Assembly: GCA_003427395.1 (NCBI GenBank)
Contig: BFEA01000234.1
Coordinates: 1,288,883-1,314,124, forward strand
Reading direction: 5' to 3'
DNA length: 25,242 bases
Source of the DNA: Chara braunii
Taxonomy: Eukaryota; Streptophyta; Charophyceae; Charales; Characeae
The translations under genes were made by a program, and so were the position numbers. Under the pieces are notes generated by a model, which saw only the letters and a program-made list of their open reading frames with translations, did no database searches and had not been told where the DNA came from. Below, in pieces: positions 19,774-25,242 of the stretch (position 1 is the stretch's first letter; each line of letters starts with the position of its first letter).

Positions 19774-20511
19774 TCAGTGTAAATCATCCACGTACGTCAT
19801 CCCCTGACTTATTTCCCGCCGGACGATGCCCCATAGAACTTCATCCCCTATGATCGGGGCCCTTGGTCTGGTGGTAAGAACGGCGCGCAGAGTCCGCAAC
19901 ACCTCATACTTCTGCTCCCCGCTAAACGGCCCCATTTCTAGGAAGGCCCGGTAGTATTCCCGGTGTACCATTGTGTCCTCATATGCAAGAGTGGCAAGGT
20001 CAGCTACCGCGCGTCTGATAAGTTCCACTCCGCCTAGCCTTTCCAGCAGGAAGGGCGGCAGTCTCATCCGGACGTTCTCACTGGGTAATTCAAAGCTCCC
20101 GACCATGGCTACCCTAAGGTTTCCTGTTACATCATCCATTCCGGGGTCCGCGAATTCGATTCCCGCCTGCCACACCAACAGCCACGCCCCTTCGAACATG
20201 CTCAATGGATCTTCTCCTGACGCCAACATAACTCCGAACTCCCGCCACCCATCCTCTGACATATACAGCCGCCCTTCTGCACGTACGTGCCCCCGCGGGT
20301 CCGGGTTCCATTCCCCACTCTCATCCGCACGCCACTCAACTTTCGTTACTAAGTAAACCATGTTTTCCGCAAGTTCGACTCCGACCCAATCCGCTACCTG
20401 GTACCAGCCTCCACTCGCCGCCGGCAAGCTGACCTCTATCCCGCCTGGCACTTCCCTAGGCGGTTCAATGCCCAAGGGGCGTTCCTCGAGGAACGTCCTT
20501 CTTCGCGCCAT
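19774..20511 (-). CDS. Upstream ORF family, copy 2 (intact, 245 aa)
   Basis: The only uninterrupted member. I choose ATG at 20511 because it begins MAR, as in copies 3 and 4, and puts EVSLP at residues 26-30 as in copy 1; a frame extension to 20550 is possible. Regions: VYLVTKVEW (52-60), GRLYMSEDGWREF (80-92), VRMRLPPFLLERLGG (147-161), YYRAFLEMGPFSGEQKYEVL (186-205) and IVRREISQGMTYVDDL (229-244). The protein is soluble and mildly acidic, with no signal peptide, transmembrane helix or nucleic-acid-binding motif that I recognise. Same strand as gag-pol; neighbours lie 181 bp and 122 bp away, too close for ordinary separate eukaryotic genes. The open frame amid broken sisters could mean later arrival, selection or luck. 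Function unknown. Confidence 0.72.
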   Translation of the reverse strand: MARRRTFLEERPLGIEPPREVPGGIEVSLPAASGGWYQVADWVGVELAENMVYLVTKVEWRADESGEWNPDPRGHVRAEGRLYMSEDGWREFGVMLASGEDPLSMFEGAWLLVWQAGIEFADPGMDDVTGNLRVAMVGSFELPSENVRMRLPPFLLERLGGVELIRRAVADLATLAYEDTMVHREYYRAFLEMGPFSGEQKYEVLRTLRAVLTTRPRAPIIGDEVLWGIVRREISQGMTYVDDLH

Positions 20512-20633
20512 CACGCACTCGCCTTTGATCTCCTGTCTCGCAATCTGCACTGAACCCTACAATGGCCAGACATCCCATTCCCTTATCTTAGCAATTTCTC
20601 CCATATTTGTCTGGCCCCACAGCTTCCCTGCGC

Positions 20634-21380
20634 TTAGTCGAACCACAGTACTTCGAACAATTTGAACACATCATCCACATAGCAAGGTGTTATTGCTACC
20701 TCACGGCGGATTATGGCCTCCCTAGTTTCCGGGGCCACCTCCTGCCGGTCATTCCTTTCGATATCCAAAATGATAAGGACCTCCCGGGCTCTATCGCCGT
20801 GGAAGGGCCCGTATTTCAAGGACGTCCTATAGAATTCCCCTGCCAGCCATGTGCAGTTCACGTGTATTCGCTCCATCATGTCGGCTACCTCTGTTACATG
20901 ATCAAAGCCCCTAAACCAGTCCGCCACGAACTCGAGTACCCAGGTCTTGATTCGGGCGCCAAGCGGTTTAAATTCCTTCCATCCTCCCATCACGACTCTA
21001 CTGCTGACCGTATCCCACCCCTTGTTAGCAAACCTTTCCCCCGCCTGTCGAGCCCTTGCCTCAGCGTCCCCTAAAAGCCACATCGGGTTCTGTCCTGCTG
21101 CGAGCGTTGTGCAGAACAAGTGCCAACCCTGTTAAGAGAGAACGATCGTCCCGACTAATTCCACCCTTCCTTCCGCAATCTCCTCCCATCCTTCCTCCTC
21201 CCTCAACGGGTTTCAGGCACGCTCTATCCATAGGTACGATAGCTTCGACACAATCTCATACCCCCGCCAATCACATGTGGTCCCCTTCCATTCATTGCTC
21301 GGCGGTACTGACATCTCTACTCCCCTCCCGACTCGTCTCGGTTCCCATGTGCAGTCCCATAGCTCAAGTTCCCGGGCCAT
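20634..21380 (-). pseudogene. Upstream ORF family, copy 3 (two in-frame stops)
   Basis: ATG at 21380 (MARELEL) opens a frame of 249 codons ending at 20634. TGA at 21215-21213 and TAA at 21134-21132 interrupt the N-terminal half; no indel disturbs the frame. Family landmarks: GVEMSVP (near residue 21), GWHLFCTTLAAG right after the TAA, VMGGWKEFKPL, FVADWFRG, YGPFHGDRAREVLIIL, AIIRREV and YVDDVFKLFE. The part after the second stop is open for over 160 codons. The gap to copy 4 is only 54 bp. It resembles copy 1 most in the GGWxEFK segment. Function unknown; now broken. Confidence 0.68.
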
Positions 21381-21434
21381 CGCTCCCTACCTTCATTTTG
21401 CCGACAACCCGTTTTCCCTAGGTAAGCCCCCCCC

Positions 21435-22247
21435 TCAGAAGTCCCAGTCCTCTATCTCGTCTCCATCCTCCTCATCACTGAAATCCTCCTCCTCATCTAG
21501 GAACATCTCTTTCACCCCTTCCAAGAAGGTTTCCCCCGCTGCCACGTTTCGGTAAATTATCTGCCAATGCATTGGGCTGGGAACAAAGATTTCATCCGCG
21601 CTGAGGAGGTTTAACACCTCAGCTAATTCCTCCGCCCAGTTTCCTTCGAAAGGCCCCGCTTCCACCGATAGCTTAAAGAAGTCCTGCCTAGCACCTTGGT
21701 ACAACCTCAGGCGCGTCATCGACTGGCATATCCGCTTCAATCTACCCCTGGTTCCAAAGACTTCATCCACCAGGAATGGGGGTAGCACGCATCTCATTGT
21801 CCTAAGGGGGCGTCTCATATTTTTCCAGTCCCCGAGTTTCACTCGCACCTCCATCCTTTCCATCTCCATTTCTGCCCGCTGACATGCTGCTCATACCACT
21901 TCCCGTTCCACTTGCCTAAACAGCTGATCCGGTGCAGTGCCCAATACTAGTCTCACTACCATTGCGTTTTTCATTTATTGAGATAGGTAGATCCATCCTC
22001 GAGCTTCCACTGTTCCCCGAAATTCTTGGTCCATCAAGCTCGATGAGAGTCTTATCAGTCTGACCTTAGTCCAGATTGTCTCTATCTAGAGCAACGCGTC
22101 CTTCTTGTCCTGCATCACGGTTTCATAGACTGGTTCTAGGTCGGTCCATGTCCCTTCTTCCGGGAGAACAATAGATACCCCATCCCTTACTTCTATAGGC
22201 ATTTCCAGACCACTAGAGTAGACAGGAGGCGACAACCATCGCGCCAT
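21435..22247 (-). pseudogene. Upstream ORF family, copy 4 (three in-frame stops)
   Basis: ATG at 22247 (MARWLSPPVY) opens 271 codons to 21435. Stops: TAG 22088-22086, TAA 21977-21975, TGA 21893-21891, all in the N-terminal 119 codons; the rest is open. Landmarks: GVSIVLP (23-29), GWIYLSQ just before the second stop, LGDWKNMRRPL, MRCVLPPFLVDEVFG, EAGPFEGNWAEELAEVLNLL, QIIYRNVAAGETFLEGVKEMF, and a strongly acidic C-terminal tail (DEEEDFSDEEDGDE). It lies farthest from gag and is the most damaged. The acidic tail is shared only loosely with copy 1. Function unknown. Confidence 0.66.
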
Positions 22248-25146
22248 CTTATTTCCCGACGCTTGTCCTGTTTTTCACACGAGAGCATCACACGGCCCCT
22301 CATGGTCAGATGGTTTGCTTTTCCTTTTCTAGATGAGAGTTGTTTTCAGACCCCTCACCCGGGTCTCCCTAACGTTTTCTTATCCATTTCCCAGGTACCA
22401 TTGCCCTACTATACCCCCAATCGATCACCAGTGGCCCGCATTCCCCTTTTTGGTTCCACTTTCTTCCGACTTCTATCCAGCTTCTTCCTCATGTTCTCTC
22501 ACTTGTGCAGACTTAGGTAGGGTCGAGAATAGACTAGAAACTTAGTTCCCCTTCCAACATTCATCAGGCAACTTTACAGAGGGAGGCACAAAAAGCAAAA
22601 CTCAGGCAAACGTCGCACACAGGTCAGTCATCTCCTCACGGACCTTTTCCCAGAAATGGTCTCTCCACTGTCACTATCGGCAGGGTTGTAGCCCATACCT
22701 CCAGCACAGCTCAACCGTCGCGAGCGCGACACCCAGGTCTCGGCAAGGCATTCGCCCTTTCCTCCTTACCCAGAATACCCCATCCCGACTTGCCACTCGT
22801 GTACCCACCGTTAGTCTCGGGAATCACCCCGCACATCTCGGTGAGGCCATTCGAGCCGGCCGTCCAGACATTCACTTCCATCGGTCCGACAAGAATCAGC
22901 TTTTTCCTAGCCATGCTACGAGAAGCTTTCAATCGCCTCCGAGGCTCCTTCCTTGCCCCATATGCAGTGGTCCCCCTGCCGTCTGCCGACAAGCAGCCGC
23001 CCCGCCTGAAGATGTTTCACACCCCGCGTGGGCAAGATCATCGGGCCATGCTCGGACCGCTCGGGTGAGAATGCTACTTAATCAGCCGACGAGACCAACC
23101 CTTGCCTGACAGCCTGGTGGCCCGACCCCCACACACGAAACCCGGTGAACTTCAAAGAGGACGACCATTCCGCATCCCGCACCGACCAGCGCAAACCAAT
23201 TCTTTCCTTCCGAATGGCAGGACGCTCAAATCCCCATCATACAAACACAAGCCCCAAGTGGGACACACATAATACAAGTGACTTTCCCCAGGTGCACCCA
23301 GCGCTTCCTACCCATTGCTCACAGGTTTTCATTCAGGACAGTGCATGCCACTCGCACCTAACTTCCATACATAGTGCCCGGTTCCTTTTCGTGAGCATCT
23401 TCAAAGGTGAGCTAGTTTTTCTTGGAGTCTAGCAACTCCCTTCATTCCCTTATCTTTGCTTGTATGTCCGTTCATAGAGCAGGATTGTTCCTTCTCGATT
23501 ACCGTTTGTGTTCATGTGAGGTCCCTTCAAGCATTTAAGTGCGGTGCACGGACCCCGCTGGGCGCCAAAGAGAAGAAGAGAAGCACCCATGTCGATCGGA
23601 TCACTCCGCCGCTGGATTTTCATTAGAACCCAGACTGGCCCGGAATCCCAACCGCTTGCCAGGTAACCGGAGCCCTTCTTTCGCACAAAGAGGAAGGGTC
23701 GACCTGCGGCTTGCCCAAGGCTTCCCCGGCCTGACGAGCATCAGTCCAAGGGAAGGAGGACTAGAGTCATCTCCAAAGGAGATGGCTGATCAAAAGTGCA
23801 AGCATGCATATTCTTCCTCTAGGCCTGGCCTTGCCATACGCCCAGCCACCCTCAAATCTGATTCGCTCAAAGGGATAGAGTACACGCAAATCCTCATTCC
23901 TTCTCTTCACGTTTGTGTTCTCGGTCATGCATCGGGTGCCCCCCTCGAGACCGTATGGGTCAATTTAACCCATACCCGGCACCTCCACCATTTTTGTAGG
24001 GACTGTACCCTGAAGGACTTTCGAGCCTCGGTCGACCCCACTACGGGTCCCATTTGGCTCGACCCGCCCTCACTCACGCTCAGGGCGCGGGTTGTTCGTC
24101 CCAGGGGCACCCCCACCTAGTGCTTTGAGATGGATGGGGGTGGGCCTCTTGCGAGAGGGCTTTACATTGGGGGATGTAGCTCCGCTCTCGCGTCAAGATG
24201 GTAGCTCTTTAGCATTTGTGGCGTTTTCTCGATTCAGTTAAGTCTGATCAGGCAATCACTCCTTCCAATACGCAAGCAGTCCAGGGGGTTCATTGGGATC
24301 TCGTCTTCTTACCGTGCGCAGGCCAAGCGTCATCCATTGGGCCACGCACCTTTTCACTAATCTTAGTAGCTCAAGCCATCCCCGACGGCATCCTTGGGGT
24401 GAGGCGGCGGCGCTCGGACCCCTAGCCGGTATATTTTTTTTGCGAGAGCGACTAGCATCACATCCACCTACCCAAAACCGCCCTTAGTCTTTTCAGGCGT
24501 CGCATTGCACATGAGAGAGAGACACTCCATGCAACCCCACACAAGTCGAGTCCATGCATCAAACACCCACCCAAGCGCCGGCCACAACTCAACCTGCATT
24601 CATGGCTTAAGCCGGGTCCAAGTCCTTTCCCTTAGCCAATCTCATGTCCTAGTCCTCATCCGTGGATCCAGCCCCGTCCGAATCGTCCCAAGCTACTCAC
24701 CTGCGTAAGACCACATAAGACAAATGACCAAGTACAATCCCCATTGAGGTCAACACATCGCCCCTTCCCGCAATCCTAAGTCCCCTTTGCCTTCCAACTC
24801 CCCTCATGAGTTCCCTTCCCTTTGCCCGCAAGCAAGCCATCCAATCGCCTTAGTCATGCAGTCCGGGAGGATGGTTGAGTCAAACTGACCTCGCCCAAAA
24901 CCTGCACCTCTTTCCGCTTTCGCAAATGTTCTCAATAGCCTCGTATTCTTTCCTTCTTGGTAACACAAGGGACCGGCAACCCTTCCCTCGCCCTCGCTTT
25001 CCACCAAGTGAGGACAAAGTTCCTTCTCGTTCGTCCCCTGGCAATGTAACAGGTGAGGGTAGAGGTTAGTCACATGCCATGGAGGGGAAGGGGTGACGGA
25101 AGGGTTAAGGGTTAAAGAATTTTGGAGGAATGGAGGAAGACGGAGG
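22248..25146. other. Right flank, no gene supported
   Basis: About 2.9 kb, with G rarer than C on the + strand in many stretches. Open frames (up to 193 codons at 23539-24120) have no recognisable content. I found no tRNA, rRNA, LTR pair or tandem array. If the minus-strand element extends here, this should hold its leader and 5' LTR, but I cannot show it. Confidence 0.5.
23551..23567 (-). promoter_or_regulatory. Weak primer-binding-site candidate
   Basis: The minus strand reads tggcgcccagcggggtc. TGGCGCC is a common start of tRNA-primer sites in LTR elements, and this lies upstream of all element ORFs on the correct strand. There is no CA-ended LTR directly before it and no second LTR to compare, so it may be chance. 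Confidence 0.15.
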
Positions 25147-25167
25147 GAGAGCGAGAGCGAGAGCGAG

Positions 25168-25242
<75 letters not shown>
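25147..25242. repeat. GAGAGC then GA microsatellite at window end
   Basis: About four gagagc units pass into pure (GA)n that runs to the last base. Assemblies often break at such a tract. Confidence 0.97.

Larger units (their letters stand above)
10402..22247 (-). mobile_element. Decayed Ty3/gypsy-type LTR retroelement with extra ORFs
   Basis: On the minus strand the order is: four paralogous ORFs, gag with CCHC knuckle, aspartic protease, reverse transcriptase, RNase H, integrase, accessory ORF. The order RT-RNase H-integrase is diagnostic of Ty3/gypsy (Metaviridae) rather than Ty1/copia. Coordinates cover coding parts only; LTRs, primer-binding site and true ends were not located. The coding strand is purine-rich throughout. 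Stops in gag, protease, RT, RNase H and integrase, plus several frame changes, mean this copy cannot make a full Gag-Pol. Whether the four upstream ORFs belong to the same element is inferred from strand, spacing and shared style of decay. Extra ORFs upstream of gag are known in plant Ogre/Tat-type elements. Confidence 0.72.

Noticed and set aside
11468-22247. Stop-codon reassignment or RNA editing to explain in-frame stops
   Set aside because: All three stop codons occur within frames, real ORF ends use the same codons, and frameshifts and a duplication are also present; decay is simpler.
10341-22447. Shared cccaggtacca near 10341 and 22390 as remnants of an LTR pair
   Set aside because: Similarity does not extend beyond an 11-mer and scattered matches.
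8813-23881. Shared 15-mer ctcaaagggatagag at 8813 and 23867
   Set aside because: An isolated match of this length is not significant in 25 kb, and the flanks do not align.
22600-24200. Organelle-derived insertion or hidden gene (193-codon frame at 23539-24120)
   Set aside because: No recognisable protein or RNA; kept as unassigned.
25098-25116. Telomere-like agggttaagggtta
   Set aside because: Only two imperfect units, not at the end and not followed by further units.

Overview
This is a eukaryotic, repeat-rich nuclear fragment with no supported host gene. The pol proteins resemble Ty3/gypsy LTR retrotransposons of the kind known from charophyte algae (Chara-like) and from some basidiomycete fungi. 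I lean towards a charophyte, but the sequence alone does not settle it. No tRNA, rRNA, CRISPR or intact host CDS was found.

Left part (1-4000): almost pure tandem repeats. A 54-bp minisatellite (1-621) has a five-unit higher-order period. It is followed by three abutting satellite families (770-1860, 1861-2345, 2346-3815). All three have a period of 91 bp, share a recognisable core and join in phase, so they look like divergent branches of one ancestral satellite. A GAA/GAG microsatellite (3816-3991) closes the block.

Middle (4000-10400): non-coding, with the + strand rich in pyrimidines. It holds a cluster of short perfect inverted repeats (4560-5169), several small tandem arrays (51 bp at 6049-6254; 53-68 bp at 7729-8000; then 18, 28-29 and 38 bp at 8960-9445) and a weak LTR-like segment next to a purine tract (6875-7064).

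Right part (10400-22250): a long, decayed minus-strand Ty3-type retroelement. Read from high to low coordinates it holds four tandem paralogous ORFs of about 245-270 codons (22247 to 18807; family not recognised), gag with a CCHC knuckle (18346 to 16257), aspartic protease, reverse transcriptase, RNase H and an HHCC/DDE integrase (to 11468). After the integrase come a small tandem repeat and an accessory ORF with NLS-like and SUMO-interaction-like motifs (10884 to 10402). The pol genes carry in-frame stops, a few frameshifts and a 337-bp tandem duplication inside integrase. Only the second of the four upstream ORFs is intact.

The best candidate for something undescribed is this set of four compactly spaced, co-oriented paralogous ORFs upstream of gag, together with the accessory ORF downstream of integrase. 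The flanks (22248-25146) hold no gene I can support, and the window ends inside a GA microsatellite, probably a contig edge. No convincing LTR pair was found by eye, so the ends of the element are unknown.
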